Below are positions 46,140-55,778 of a stretch of 64,000 nucleotides of DNA, piece by piece. Position 1 is the stretch's first letter, and each line of letters opens with the position of its first letter. A program made the position numbers and the translations under genes. This DNA comes from Thalassocella blandensis. Lineage in GTDB: Bacteria > Pseudomonadota > Gammaproteobacteria > Pseudomonadales > Cellvibrionaceae. The stretch covers positions 372,001-436,000 of the forward strand of contig CABFPG010000002.1 of assembly GCA_902141825.1 (NCBI GenBank), written 5' to 3'. The notes under the pieces are model-generated. The model ran no database searches. It was not told where the DNA came from and saw nothing but the letters and a program-made list of their open reading frames with translations.

Positions 46140-47774
46140 ATGAAAATAAAATTACTCCGTCTAATTCTGCCGTTAGTCTGTATCACAGCCTTTGGTTGTG
46201 GCCAAAAAACAGAAACCAATGTTGAAAAAGGGTATAAAACCAAAACCTTATACATCGCCAACGGCAGTGAACCGGAGTTTCTGGACCCACACACCTCAAC
46301 GGGCTCGCCAGAAAACAATATTCAGCTGGCCATGTTTGAAGGTTTGACAATGAAGGATCACAAAACCTTAAAGCCCACGCCAGGCGTCGCCAAGAGCTGG
46401 GATATTTCCGAGGATCGCACCTTTTACACCTTCCATTTGCGAGACAATGCCAAATGGTCCAACGGCGACCCGGTTACAGCACAGGATTTTGTTAACTCCT
46501 GGCAACGAATCCTAACGCCGAGCATCAGTGGCGATTATGCTTACATGTTGTTTGTTATCAAAAATGCCGAGAAATTTTATCGCAGTGAAATTGCAGACTT
46601 CTCTGAAGTGGGGATTAAAGCAGTTGATGAACATACGTTAACCGTACAATTAAACAACCCAACGCCTTACTTTTTACAGTTACTGGATCACCATTCCTTT
46701 TATCCAGTGAATAAAAAAGTCATTGAACAACACGGTGATTTTTACGACCCACTTAACCCCTGGACACGCCCGGAAAATATCGTGAGTAATGGCGCATTCA
46801 AAATGGAAGTTTGGGATGTAAACCGAGCCATCGAATTGGTTCGCAATGAGTATTACTGGGGACAGGACCGTATACACCTCAATAGACTAGTGTTTTACCC
46901 CATCGAAGATAAACTGGCGGAAGAACGTGCGTTCCGCTCAGGCCAGATACATTTGACGTTCACACCTCAAATGGCCACGGAAAAAATTGCCGTTTACCGA
47001 GAGAAAAATCCCGAAGCTCTGCATATTCAACCGGCTTACTCCACGTATTACTACATGTTTAATACCACTAAAAAACCATTTGATGATGCCCGGGTTCGAC
47101 AGGCGCTGGCTTATGCAGTAGACCGCAAAACCTTGGTAGAAAAAGTAACAAAAGGCGGTGAGGTGCCCTCTTACAGCTTAATTCCAATGGACCCTGAAGG
47201 TTACAGTCCAAAAACTTTATTTTCGGATGATATTGAAAAGGCGAAAGCCCTGCTGGCCGAAGCGGGTTACCCAAATGGCGAAGGTTTTCCCACCGTAGAG
47301 ATTCTGTACAATAATGATGAAGTACATAAAAAAGTTGCGCTGACCTTGCAACAGATGTGGAAAAATGCGCTGAATATCAATGTACAGCTGTTTAATCAGG
47401 AATGGAAAGTTTACTTATCCAGCCGTAAAAACAAAACGTATGATATTGCACGTGCTGGCTGGATCGCAGACTACCTCGACCCATCAAACTTCCTCGAAAT
47501 ATTCTTTTCTTTCTCGGAAAATAACCATACGGGATGGGAAAACGCAGAGTATGACCAGATACTACGCGATGCTCAATCCGCAACAACTGATGCGGCTCGC
47601 TTTGAGCTGTTTGAGCGCGCCAACCAGATTCTGTTTGAAGAGATGCCACTACTTCCGCTTTTCTACTATTCGGATGTCAACCTGGTCAATCCGACCGTGA
47701 AAAACTGGCATGACAATGTCATGCACTATCACCGAGTTCAGGATGTTGATTTCACCGTGCCTGCGAGTGAATAA
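46140..47774 (+). CDS. oppA: Oligopeptide-binding lipoprotein of ABC transporter
   Basis: Periplasmic substrate-binding protein (family 5) that hands oligopeptides to the OppBC permease. 544 aa. Signal with a Cys lipobox near residue 20 (CITAFGC). Typical features are NGSEPEFLDPHTSTGSPENN, FHLRDNAKWSNGDPVTAQDFVNSW (about residues 99-122), FDDARVRQALAYAVDR and GWIADYLDP. The OppA-like rather than DppA-like pattern suggests broad peptide specificity. It follows the M3 peptidase by 26 bp and precedes oppB by 100 bp that contain a GCCGG-rich inverted repeat (about 47790-47803), a possible mRNA stability element that favours more OppA. Confidence 0.94.
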   Translation: MKIKLLRLILPLVCITAFGCGQKTETNVEKGYKTKTLYIANGSEPEFLDPHTSTGSPENNIQLAMFEGLTMKDHKTLKPTPGVAKSWDISEDRTFYTFHLRDNAKWSNGDPVTAQDFVNSWQRILTPSISGDYAYMLFVIKNAEKFYRSEIADFSEVGIKAVDEHTLTVQLNNPTPYFLQLLDHHSFYPVNKKVIEQHGDFYDPLNPWTRPENIVSNGAFKMEVWDVNRAIELVRNEYYWGQDRIHLNRLVFYPIEDKLAEERAFRSGQIHLTFTPQMATEKIAVYREKNPEALHIQPAYSTYYYMFNTTKKPFDDARVRQALAYAVDRKTLVEKVTKGGEVPSYSLIPMDPEGYSPKTLFSDDIEKAKALLAEAGYPNGEGFPTVEILYNNDEVHKKVALTLQQMWKNALNINVQLFNQEWKVYLSSRKNKTYDIARAGWIADYLDPSNFLEIFFSFSENNHTGWENAEYDQILRDAQSATTDAARFELFERANQILFEEMPLLPLFYYSDVNLVNPTVKNWHDNVMHYHRVQDVDFTVPASE

Positions 47775-47877
47775 ACTCTAACACTATCGCCGGCTTCGGC
47801 CGGCAAAGCTCTCACTCAGCCTTTCTCTTTTGGGGCTGTGTGATTTTTATATTGAAAACTAAACGGTAAAAAGCGAA

Positions 47878-48810
47878 ATGCTTAAATTTTTACTTAAACG
47901 AATTCTCGCGGCAATTCCAGTGCTGCTTCTGGTGATACTCATCACCTTTCTACTGATTCGAATCGCACCGGGTGGCCCTTTTGATCGTGAAAGACAGGCA
48001 TCACCCGAAGTCATCGAGAATTTAAACAAGCGTTATAACCTGGATGACCCTGTATATGTCCAGTTTTTCAATTACCTGGGTAACCTGGTACAAGGAGATT
48101 TCGGGCCCTCATTCAAATATCCGAATCGCAGCGTAACGGAAATTATTTCGAACGGCATTCCCATTACTGCAGAGCTGGGGTTGTATGCGCTTATGGTGGC
48201 CATTGGTATCGGGGTGGTATCAGGCGTAATCGCAGCGTTACGGCCGAATACTGCGCAGGATTATATTCCAATGTCGATGTCGATGATTGGAATATGTCTG
48301 CCCGCGTTCGTCCTCGGTCCAATTCTGGTGTTGATTTTCGGAATTTATCTTGGCTGGCTTCCCGTCTCGGGCTGGGGCTATCAAGCGTATGACAAAGTCC
48401 TCCCGTCTCTCACCCTCGGGGCAGCCTACGCCGCCTACATGGCAAGACTCACGCGCGGTGGAATGCTGGAAGTGTTATCGCAGGATTACATTCGCACCGC
48501 TATCGCCAAAGGCTTACCCAAATGGAAGGTCGTCCTTCACCACGCGCTGCGCGGTGGGCTCGCACCCGTTATCACCTTTGCCGGCCCGGCTGCAGCGGGA
48601 TTATTATCGGGTTCGTTTGTGGTAGAAAGTATTTTTCAAATTCCCGGTATGGGGCAATTTTATTTACAGGCTGCGTTCAATCGTGATTACACCATGATCC
48701 TGGGCACCACCATATTTTTTGCCTCACTCATCGTAATTTTTAACCTTCTCGCGGATGTGCTACTGGTGTGGCTCAATCCCCGTCTTCGTCATTCCACGTT
48801 GAAAAATTAA
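47878..48810 (+). CDS. oppB: Oligopeptide ABC transporter permease
   Basis: One of two membrane subunits of the peptide importer. 310 aa with six helices. The N-terminal helix (FLLKRILAAIPVLLLVILITFLLIRIAPGGP) is typical of OppB/DppB. The cytoplasmic EAA loop that contacts the ATPase lies near residues 195-220 (EVLSQDYIRTAIAKGLPKWKV). The C-terminal end is VWLNPRLRHSTL, usual for OppB. ATG at 47878; AAAAGCG precedes it. One base separates its stop codon from the oppC start, so the two are coupled. Confidence 0.95.
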   Translation: MLKFLLKRILAAIPVLLLVILITFLLIRIAPGGPFDRERQASPEVIENLNKRYNLDDPVYVQFFNYLGNLVQGDFGPSFKYPNRSVTEIISNGIPITAELGLYALMVAIGIGVVSGVIAALRPNTAQDYIPMSMSMIGICLPAFVLGPILVLIFGIYLGWLPVSGWGYQAYDKVLPSLTLGAAYAAYMARLTRGGMLEVLSQDYIRTAIAKGLPKWKVVLHHALRGGLAPVITFAGPAAAGLLSGSFVVESIFQIPGMGQFYLQAAFNRDYTMILGTTIFFASLIVIFNLLADVLLVWLNPRLRHSTLKN

Positions 48811-48811
48811 T

Positions 48812-49675
48812 ATGCAAGAGTTAGAACAAGGTCGTTCCCTGTGGGACGACGCACTCAGTCGATTACGTAAAAACAAACTCGCTATGATCAGCCTCTGCTA
48901 TTTGGTGGTTTTGATCATAGTGGCCTTAATTACCCCTTGGATTGCGCCGTACTCCTATGAAGCTCAGGACTTAATTCTTGGCGCAACACCACCATCCAGT
49001 GAACACTGGCTGGGAACAGATTCTCTCGGACGGGATCAATTAACCCGCGTGTTATATGGCAGCCGAATTTCACTTGCGGTCGGTTTTACTGCCACCTCCG
49101 TTGCGCTATTAATCGGCGTACTGTGGGGCACCGTCGCCGGCTTTCTCGGCGGGCGGGTCGATGCGTTCATGATGCGTGTAGTGGATATACTTTATGCCCT
49201 GCCCTTCGCCATTTTCATTATCTTATTAACGGTCGTGTTCGGGCGAAGTTTAATACTGCTGTTCCTCGCCATTGGCGCCGTGGAGTGGCTGACAATGGCC
49301 CGAATTATCCGTGGCCAGGTATTGACACTACGCCACCAGGAGTTCGTTGAAGCCGCTGTTTCGATGGGATTAAATCGCTGGCAGATCATCCGTCGCCATC
49401 TTATTCCAAATGCCCTCGGGCCGATTATCGTTTACACCACGCTCACTATTCCCAGTGTGATTTTGCTGGAATCATTTTTAAGCTTTCTCGGGCTCGGCAT
49501 TCAGCCGCCGCAAAGTTCCTGGGGCTCCTTGATTTCAAGCGGTGTGGAGACGATGGAAGAATATCCGTGGCTGTTAATTTACCCGGGGCTGGCACTCTCT
49601 ATTACGCTGTTCTCTTTGAATTTTCTGGGGGATGGTTTACGGGACGCGTTAGACCCAAGAGTATCAAAAGATTAA
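48812..49675 (+). CDS. oppC: Oligopeptide ABC transporter permease
   Basis: Second permease subunit, 287 aa, six helices. It starts with the soluble N-terminus of the OppC group (LWDDALSRLRKNKLAMISLCYL), the conserved HWLGTDSLGRDQLTRVLYGSRISL near residue 65, the EAA loop EAAVSMGLNRWQIIRRHLIPN near 185, and the C-terminal FSLNFLGDGLRDALDPR. It follows oppB directly (1 bp gap) and precedes the ATPase gene by 94 bp. The permease pair forms the translocation path through the inner membrane. Confidence 0.95.
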   Translation: MQELEQGRSLWDDALSRLRKNKLAMISLCYLVVLIIVALITPWIAPYSYEAQDLILGATPPSSEHWLGTDSLGRDQLTRVLYGSRISLAVGFTATSVALLIGVLWGTVAGFLGGRVDAFMMRVVDILYALPFAIFIILLTVVFGRSLILLFLAIGAVEWLTMARIIRGQVLTLRHQEFVEAAVSMGLNRWQIIRRHLIPNALGPIIVYTTLTIPSVILLESFLSFLGLGIQPPQSSWGSLISSGVETMEEYPWLLIYPGLALSITLFSLNFLGDGLRDALDPRVSKD

Positions 49676-49769
49676 AACAGATAAATCAACCCGATGTATC
49701 TCACGAAAGCCTGTATCGCCAACGTGAAAGCGTTACACATAAATCGTAAAAATTTGAAGAGTAAATACC

Positions 49770-51377
49770 ATGGCCATTCTCGAAGTTAAAAATCTCAGCG
49801 TAAGCTTTTACACGCGTGATGGTGAAACACAGGCAGTGCAAGATGTCAGTTTCAGCCTGGAGGCAGGAGAAATTCTTGGTATTGTTGGCGAATCCGGCTC
49901 CGGTAAATCCGTCACGTGCTACAGTATGCTGGGACTTGTCCCCATGCCGCCTGGAAAAATTGTCAATGGGCAGGCGCTGTATCACGGCCAGGACCTGCTT
50001 ACCATGGATGAAAAAAGTCTGCGAGACATTCGCGGCAAAAAAATCAGTATGATATTTCAAGATCCGATGACCTCCCTTAATCCTTACATGCGCATCGGCA
50101 AGCAAATCATGGAAGCGGTGCAGATTCATGAAAAAGTGTCAAAAAAGGAAGCTCGGGAGCGGGCGATTTCCGCCCTGCGCGAGGTAGGTATTGTGGATGC
50201 AGAAAAACGCGTGGATGCATATCCACACGAATTTTCTGGCGGCATGCGTCAGCGTGTAATGATCGCGATGGCATTGGCCACTGAACCCGAAATACTTATT
50301 GCCGACGAGCCCACAACCGCCCTGGATGTCACCATTCAAAAACAGATTTTGGATCTATTGAAAAGCATTCAGGCCAAACGCGATCTGACAATTATTTTTA
50401 TTACTCATGACCTGGCCGTCATTAAATCACTGGCCAATCATGTCGTCGTCATGCAAAAAGGCAAAATCATGGAAGAAGGCGAAGCGCAACAGGTCTTCAA
50501 CCAACCGCAACACGACTATACCAAAAAGCTTCTTGCGGCCATTCCCACTACCGCCAAATCCTTCCCATCCAAGGTAACTGAAAGTACACCGGTGTTACTC
50601 GATGTTCACAATCTTCATACGACCTTTACCAAGTATTCCGGCATATTCTTTAAAAAAATCGAGCAGGAAGTCAAAGCAGTCAATGATATTTCACTAAGTA
50701 TCAAGCAAGGCGAAATACTGGGTTTAGTGGGCGAATCAGGCTCAGGTAAATCTACCTTCGGGCGCAGTATTATTCGCCTGATAGAAAGCCAGTCCGGTGA
50801 TGTGCTATTGAATGGCGTTGACCTTACCAAGTTAAATGCGGTTGAACTAAAAACAGCACGACGCGATTTTCAAATGATCTTTCAGGACCCTTATGCCTCG
50901 CTCAACCCCCGTATGACTGTATTCGATACGCTGGCTGAACCGCTGCTGACTCACAAACTGGCAACCAGGCAGGATGTCGGTCATCAAGTGAATCAATTGA
51001 TGGATGATGTGGGCCTGGAACGCAAACATTTGCGAAAATATCCGCATGAGTTTTCAGGCGGTCAACGCCAGCGAATTGCTATAGCGAGAGCCCTCGCCCT
51101 CAAACCAAAGCTTATTATCGCCGATGAACCGGTTTCAGCTTTGGATGTGACGATCCAGGCACAAGTTCTTAAACTGCTGTTGGAACTGACAGATAAACAT
51201 AACTTAACCATGCTGTTTATTTCCCATGACTTATCGGTCGTGCGCTTCCTTTGCGATCGTGTAGCAGTAATGCAACATGGTGTGTTGGTGGAATTGGACG
51301 AAACAGAAACACTTTTTAACAATCCTCAACACAGTTATACACAAAAATTGTTGTCTGCCATTCCCGCCCTGAATTAA
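49770..51377 (+). CDS. Fused double-domain peptide ABC transporter ATPase (OppDF)
   Basis: 535 aa with two complete ATPase domains, equivalent to OppD and OppF fused in one chain (like YejF). Domain 1: Walker A GESGSGKS near residues 37-44, signature FSGGMRQRV, Walker B ILIADEPTTALD. Domain 2: GESGSGKSTFG near 316, FSGGQRQRIAIARAL, LIIADEPVSALD. Each domain ends with the C-terminal oligopeptide-transporter segment (QPQHDYTKKLLAAIP and NPQHSYTQKLLSAIP). Both look catalytically complete. ATG at 49770 with a GAAGAG site. It closes the peptidase-oppABC operon. Confidence 0.95.
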   Translation: MAILEVKNLSVSFYTRDGETQAVQDVSFSLEAGEILGIVGESGSGKSVTCYSMLGLVPMPPGKIVNGQALYHGQDLLTMDEKSLRDIRGKKISMIFQDPMTSLNPYMRIGKQIMEAVQIHEKVSKKEARERAISALREVGIVDAEKRVDAYPHEFSGGMRQRVMIAMALATEPEILIADEPTTALDVTIQKQILDLLKSIQAKRDLTIIFITHDLAVIKSLANHVVVMQKGKIMEEGEAQQVFNQPQHDYTKKLLAAIPTTAKSFPSKVTESTPVLLDVHNLHTTFTKYSGIFFKKIEQEVKAVNDISLSIKQGEILGLVGESGSGKSTFGRSIIRLIESQSGDVLLNGVDLTKLNAVELKTARRDFQMIFQDPYASLNPRMTVFDTLAEPLLTHKLATRQDVGHQVNQLMDDVGLERKHLRKYPHEFSGGQRQRIAIARALALKPKLIIADEPVSALDVTIQAQVLKLLLELTDKHNLTMLFISHDLSVVRFLCDRVAVMQHGVLVELDETETLFNNPQHSYTQKLLSAIPALN

Positions 51378-51403
51378 GGTAGATACATTCTAAATAGATT
51401 CTA

Positions 51404-51451
51404 AAAGTCCTTTGTGTATCAAGTATTTATTTGATCTTTTCAAAGGACTTT
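51404..51451 (+). terminator. Inverted repeat after the opp operon
   Basis: AAAGTCCTTTG (51404-51414) pairs with CAAAGGACTTT (51441-51451); the loop contains a further GTATCAAG/TTGATC match. Terminator role likely from position, though the T run is short. Confidence 0.6.
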
Positions 51452-51667
51452 GTACTGTTACGCCGCGCGACAGCAGTGTGAAACTCTTTGTGAAAATCGG
51501 TGTAAAAAGCCACATAAATAGATCCAGCACTCCCCTATCCGGCTAAGAACGTCAGAAATCGCCCGGTTGGCATTTGCTTCACCTAAAAAGCTCGCATAAA
51601 ATCAGACCCCATAATTACAAAACTTCCCCAGACTAAGCTTTACATTTTCGATTAGGAACACTTCACC

Positions 51668-54157
51668 ATGATGGTTTTTGCAAGAACTCGGTTACCTGGT
51701 GCGTTTATTCTTTTAACGGCAAGTTTACTGCTGACAGCCTGCGGTGGTTCAGACAATAAGCCACAACCAAGCCCTACTCCCAGCCCTACACCGACGCCTG
51801 ACCCCGTGTTTTCCATCGATGCTGGGGAAGACCAGTCAGTGAGCGAAAAAAGCAAAATCACGCTGCAAGGTAACGCCTTCGATCCAGAGGATTCCATTAC
51901 TGGTGTTCAATGGACGCAAACAAGCGGCCCTCTCGTCACCATTTCAGAAAGCCATTCCTTAAGCCCCACGTTCACCACTCCCGCACTGAGCGAACCCGCT
52001 GTAGCAATATTTTCCATGAGCGTAAGCAATGCCACAGAAACGCTAACCGACTCCGTCGCGATTGTTATCCACCCTAAATTTGAGGTTGTACCGGTATTTC
52101 CACCGATGCAGGCGGCTTATACCGGCCCTACATTGGATGTGAGCGGATCAGTGGATAATTATGCCAGTGACCTGGAGGCGGTATCCGTCAGCGTAAGCAG
52201 TGGCAGCAATACTTATTACGCAGATATCGATGAAGACGGTCAATGGCGTATTGAAAACCTGACCGTGGAATCTGAAGACGGACTTGCGTTTATTGCGGTG
52301 ACGGCAATGGATGGGCAAAGCCAGGAATCCGAATACTTTATTCGCCTACAGACCAATCCAAATATCGCAGATGCGGATGATTTGATATTCGACTCAAATC
52401 GCGAGCGATTCTATGTTTATTCTCAGCGTGATAAACAGATAGTGGCCATCGACAACCAGGGCAATCGACAAATTTTGTTGGCCAATGCTCCTTTCAGTGG
52501 GGACGCGCTCGACTGCACGGTATATAACGACAAAGAAAATACATTGAATGATGCAATATATTGTTCGGAGCCACAGCGCATTGTGACCATCAACCCAACC
52601 ACAGGCCAGGTCACCGTTGTAGCCGAAGGATTCAACAGCATAGATCAAATTGTCGCAGCCCCCGAACACCAGGCAATTTATATTACTGAGCCAGGCGTAA
52701 TTTACAAACTCGACACCCTGACACATCAATACGAAATCATTTCCGATGACATCACGGGCTCAGGTCCCTCTTTCATGTTCGCATTTTTTGTGGATTTAAT
52801 GTTCGATGCGGACGATAACAGACTACTCGCTCATGACGGATATACGCTGTACAGCTTTGATCTCAGCTCACTGGAACGTGCCATCCCTATCGAATATTTT
52901 TCCGATATTGAATTTGCCGAGGCAAAACCGCTAGATCCAGAGGACCCGTTTTCCCTCCCGTTTTTCGACATCACAGAAATGACACTGGACGGCGACTCCA
53001 ACCTCATTTATTTCTATAACAAAGATGATGATTCCTTTTACAACTACAATCTGAACCTTGCACAAGGCACTCGACTTTCAGTAACAACGGAGCTGGGGCC
53101 ATACGAAAACACTGGCACCATGGGCTTTTACCTCGACACGCAAGCGAACAGGATGTATATCTTAAAAGATATTTATGATTACATTGCCGTCTACGACTTT
53201 GAAGACAATAACAGCCAGTTTTTCAGCAGCACCACCATTGGCAATGAGCAAACCAAAAACTATGGCTTTGAACAATTAGATCTGAATCTGGCAACATCCT
53301 CTTTATACGCGCTATATGCAAGAGAAGAATTTGGTCAGGACGCCGAAGCGGCCATCCCTTTTCTTCAATTAAGTGAATTGTCTGTAGAGTCCAGCGAACG
53401 AAAAGAGCTTGCTTATTTGCAGCGCGAAACGTTTACCTTTGGCGAATTCAAAGTCGCGCGAGCTGACGCTAAGCTGTATTACCTGTTTGAAGGTGAACTA
53501 TTTGAACACAACCTTCGTACTGCACAAACCAGTTTGCTTTCACATAGTGGTCAGGGCTACGCCGAGGCGTTCAACTTTAACGGCGGCGAACTTTTTATCG
53601 ACACTGAAAATCAATTGGCCATCTACTGTCAGCAAAGTCCAAACAACCCAGCTGAATACAGCGATGTATTCACCATCGATTTACTCACGGGTGAACGTAA
53701 AAAAGTACAGCTGAAAAGCAGTAGCGGAGAAACAATCAGTATAAGAATGCAACTGGCAAGTTTCGATCCGCAGAGCCACACCATGATTGTCGCGTCGAGT
53801 AATTTTGGGTACGAATATTTCAAAATAAACACGGTAAGCTGGGAGGCGCAAGCGTTGCCTTTCATTGACCTGCTTGCAGTACCAACGGCCATGACCTATG
53901 ACCATACCAGTAACAGCCTGTTACTGGCGTATAGCGGCGATCTTATATCGCCCTGGTCAGTGACCCAGGTCAACATCGACAACAATATGGCCGCTACGGT
54001 AATTTCAGATGAAACCAAGGGCTTTGGTGCAAGATTTACCAGTGCCCTGGATATTTTGTACGATGAGAAGTATCAGCGTATCTATATTGCGGATGCTGAA
54101 AATAAAATATTTTTAATTGATGCGGTAACGGGGAACCGTATCACCATCGCACAATAA
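51668..54157 (+). CDS. Large lipoprotein with PKD-like and beta-propeller-like regions
   Basis: 829 aa. A signal and lipobox (LLLTACGGSD, Cys near 29) are followed by a Pro/Thr/Ser linker (PSPTPSPTPTPDP, ~35-47). Residues ~48-135 look like a PKD/REJ-type immunoglobulin-like domain (IDAGEDQSVSEKSKITLQGNA, VQWTQTSGPLVTISES). Another beta domain (~140-235) follows. The remaining ~590 residues have recurring short strands of the kind 'YVYSQRDKQIVAIDNQGNR', 'RIYIADAENKIFLIDAVTGNR', suggestive of a WD/NHL-like beta-propeller. No catalytic motif was seen; surface binding or scaffolding is a guess. It is a single gene, probably surface or periplasmic. Confidence 0.88.
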   Translation: MMVFARTRLPGAFILLTASLLLTACGGSDNKPQPSPTPSPTPTPDPVFSIDAGEDQSVSEKSKITLQGNAFDPEDSITGVQWTQTSGPLVTISESHSLSPTFTTPALSEPAVAIFSMSVSNATETLTDSVAIVIHPKFEVVPVFPPMQAAYTGPTLDVSGSVDNYASDLEAVSVSVSSGSNTYYADIDEDGQWRIENLTVESEDGLAFIAVTAMDGQSQESEYFIRLQTNPNIADADDLIFDSNRERFYVYSQRDKQIVAIDNQGNRQILLANAPFSGDALDCTVYNDKENTLNDAIYCSEPQRIVTINPTTGQVTVVAEGFNSIDQIVAAPEHQAIYITEPGVIYKLDTLTHQYEIISDDITGSGPSFMFAFFVDLMFDADDNRLLAHDGYTLYSFDLSSLERAIPIEYFSDIEFAEAKPLDPEDPFSLPFFDITEMTLDGDSNLIYFYNKDDDSFYNYNLNLAQGTRLSVTTELGPYENTGTMGFYLDTQANRMYILKDIYDYIAVYDFEDNNSQFFSSTTIGNEQTKNYGFEQLDLNLATSSLYALYAREEFGQDAEAAIPFLQLSELSVESSERKELAYLQRETFTFGEFKVARADAKLYYLFEGELFEHNLRTAQTSLLSHSGQGYAEAFNFNGGELFIDTENQLAIYCQQSPNNPAEYSDVFTIDLLTGERKKVQLKSSSGETISIRMQLASFDPQSHTMIVASSNFGYEYFKINTVSWEAQALPFIDLLAVPTAMTYDHTSNSLLLAYSGDLISPWSVTQVNIDNNMAATVISDETKGFGARFTSALDILYDEKYQRIYIADAENKIFLIDAVTGNRITIAQ

Positions 54158-54170
54158 CCCGTGGGCAGTT

Positions 54171-54968
54171 TTACCAAAGAAATAAACTCGCATGCATGCC
54201 TAACACTTCTGCCTCATAGATATGGCGACACGGGCGCTGTGCAGCGCCATAACACACATGCAAAGGCAACAAGTGCTCTTCTCGGGGATGGCAATACCTG
54301 GCGTGAGGCGCCGCCTCCCAGTTTGCCAGCGCTTCCCAGCGGTTCGGTTCGCTTATTTCGGTAGCACTACAGATATGTCGAACCCAATGTTCGAACTGCA
54401 GGTTCATTTGTTGCTTTTCGTCCGATGCGGGCGCAAAAAACTCCCGCATATTATGAAACGTAAACCCGGACCCCAGCACCAACACATCGTCTGGTAAATG
54501 GCTTAATACTTTTCCCATCTGCAAATGGAAATCGGCATTTAAATGCGTTACCAACGACAGCTGAACACAAGGGATATCCGCTTCGGGATACATGATTTTC
54601 AAGGGTACAAACACGCCGTGATCCAATCCGCGCTGCTGGTCCAGAGTCACAGACATCCCCTGCTGTGAAAACAGCCTAAAGATGGACTGCGCCAATTCAG
54701 CATCCCCTTTAACCGGATACGTAATGTCGTAAGATTCTGGAGGAAAACCGTAATAATCGTATATGAGATCCGGCGATTGCGCTGCAGTGATCGCGGGACT
54801 GTGCTCCTCCCAGTGAGCGCTGATCACCACGATAGCCTTGGGACGTGTAAAATCTTTCACCACACGTTCAAGCGCGTCTACTAATGAAGCATGACCGCGA
54901 TCACCGAGCAAAGGCAGCGGTCCGCCACCATGTGAAACAAACAAAATCTGCGGGCCATGACTCATCAA
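54171..54968 (-). CDS. DODA-type extradiol aromatic ring-opening dioxygenase
   Basis: Class III extradiol dioxygenase of the YgiD/4,5-DOPA dioxygenase family, which opens catechol rings with a non-haem metal. 265 aa. Metal-ligand histidines expected in SHGGGPLPLL (near 13) and AHWEEHSP (near 51); GLDHGVFVPL (near 118) carries the conserved His-Gly pair. The true substrate in most bacteria is not known. It overlaps no gene: 60 bp lie between its start and the liu operon end on the same strand, so it might be read by readthrough. The ATG at 54968 is followed by a second Met. Confidence 0.9.
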   Translation of the reverse strand: MMSHGPQILFVSHGGGPLPLLGDRGHASLVDALERVVKDFTRPKAIVVISAHWEEHSPAITAAQSPDLIYDYYGFPPESYDITYPVKGDAELAQSIFRLFSQQGMSVTLDQQRGLDHGVFVPLKIMYPEADIPCVQLSLVTHLNADFHLQMGKVLSHLPDDVLVLGSGFTFHNMREFFAPASDEKQQMNLQFEHWVRHICSATEISEPNRWEALANWEAAPHARYCHPREEHLLPLHVCYGAAQRPCRHIYEAEVLGMHASLFLW

Positions 54969-55028
54969 ACCATTACCTAATTAAAACAATCTAATCTGAA
55001 ACAACTTGATCTAAAACAAAACGCCTGC

Positions 55029-55778
55029 TTAAGCCATGCGCAAAGCACCATCTAAACGAACAACTTCACCATTCAAATAGCTATTCTCTATGATATGCTG
55101 AACAAGTGCTGCGAACTCATCTGCCTGCCCCATGCGGGCGGGAAATGGAATATTACCTTCCAGAGCATCCTGAACTTTTTGCGGCATTGCCTGCATCATG
55201 GGCGTTGCCATAATGCCCGGTGCAATGGCCATTGCTCGAATGTGTAAACTGGCCAAATCGCGTGCTAACGGCAAGGTCAAACTGGCAATCGCTCCTTTGC
55301 TTGCAGCATAAGCACACTGGCCTTTCTGCCCATCATAGGCGGCAATGGAGGCCGTATTGATAATGACACCGCGTTCGGGGTTTTGTTCATCAACACGGTT
55401 TAACACCATATGCTCGGCAGCAAGCGCACAAGTATTGACCGTGCCCATTACATTCACTTGCAACACCTTGTTAAACTCATCGAGTGGCATCGCCCGATTT
55501 TCACGATCAATAATTTTATTGGCAGGTGCAATGCCTGCGCAATTCACTAGAATATCTATGCGACCCAGACGCTGGAATACCTGCTCAATCGCCTTTTTTA
55601 CTTCACCGGCATCCGTTACATTTACCCGGCAATATTCATCGAAATTTTCTTGTTCAACACTCTCAGCCAGATCAAAAACCGCAACCTTTGCGCCCTGCCG
55701 TTTCAGCCGTTGAACGACAGCTTCCCCAAGACCAGAAAGACCACCTGTGACAACGACAACTTTATTCTCTATTTGCAT
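55029..55778 (-). CDS. SDR-family 3-hydroxyacyl-CoA dehydrogenase
   Basis: 249 aa short-chain dehydrogenase close to type II 3-hydroxyacyl-CoA dehydrogenases (HSD17B10 group). NAD site TGGLSGLGEAV near residues 11-21, NCAGIAPANKII, the catalytic Ser in NTASIAAYDGQKGQCAYAASKGA with Tyr and Lys of YxxxK, and LDGALRMA at the end. Family members oxidise 2-methyl-3-hydroxybutyryl-CoA in isoleucine breakdown. It overlaps the HMG-CoA lyase gene by 10 bp (55769-55778) and is the last gene of the liu operon. Confidence 0.92.
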   Translation of the reverse strand: MQIENKVVVVTGGLSGLGEAVVQRLKRQGAKVAVFDLAESVEQENFDEYCRVNVTDAGEVKKAIEQVFQRLGRIDILVNCAGIAPANKIIDRENRAMPLDEFNKVLQVNVMGTVNTCALAAEHMVLNRVDEQNPERGVIINTASIAAYDGQKGQCAYAASKGAIASLTLPLARDLASLHIRAMAIAPGIMATPMMQAMPQKVQDALEGNIPFPARMGQADEFAALVQHIIENSYLNGEVVRLDGALRMA

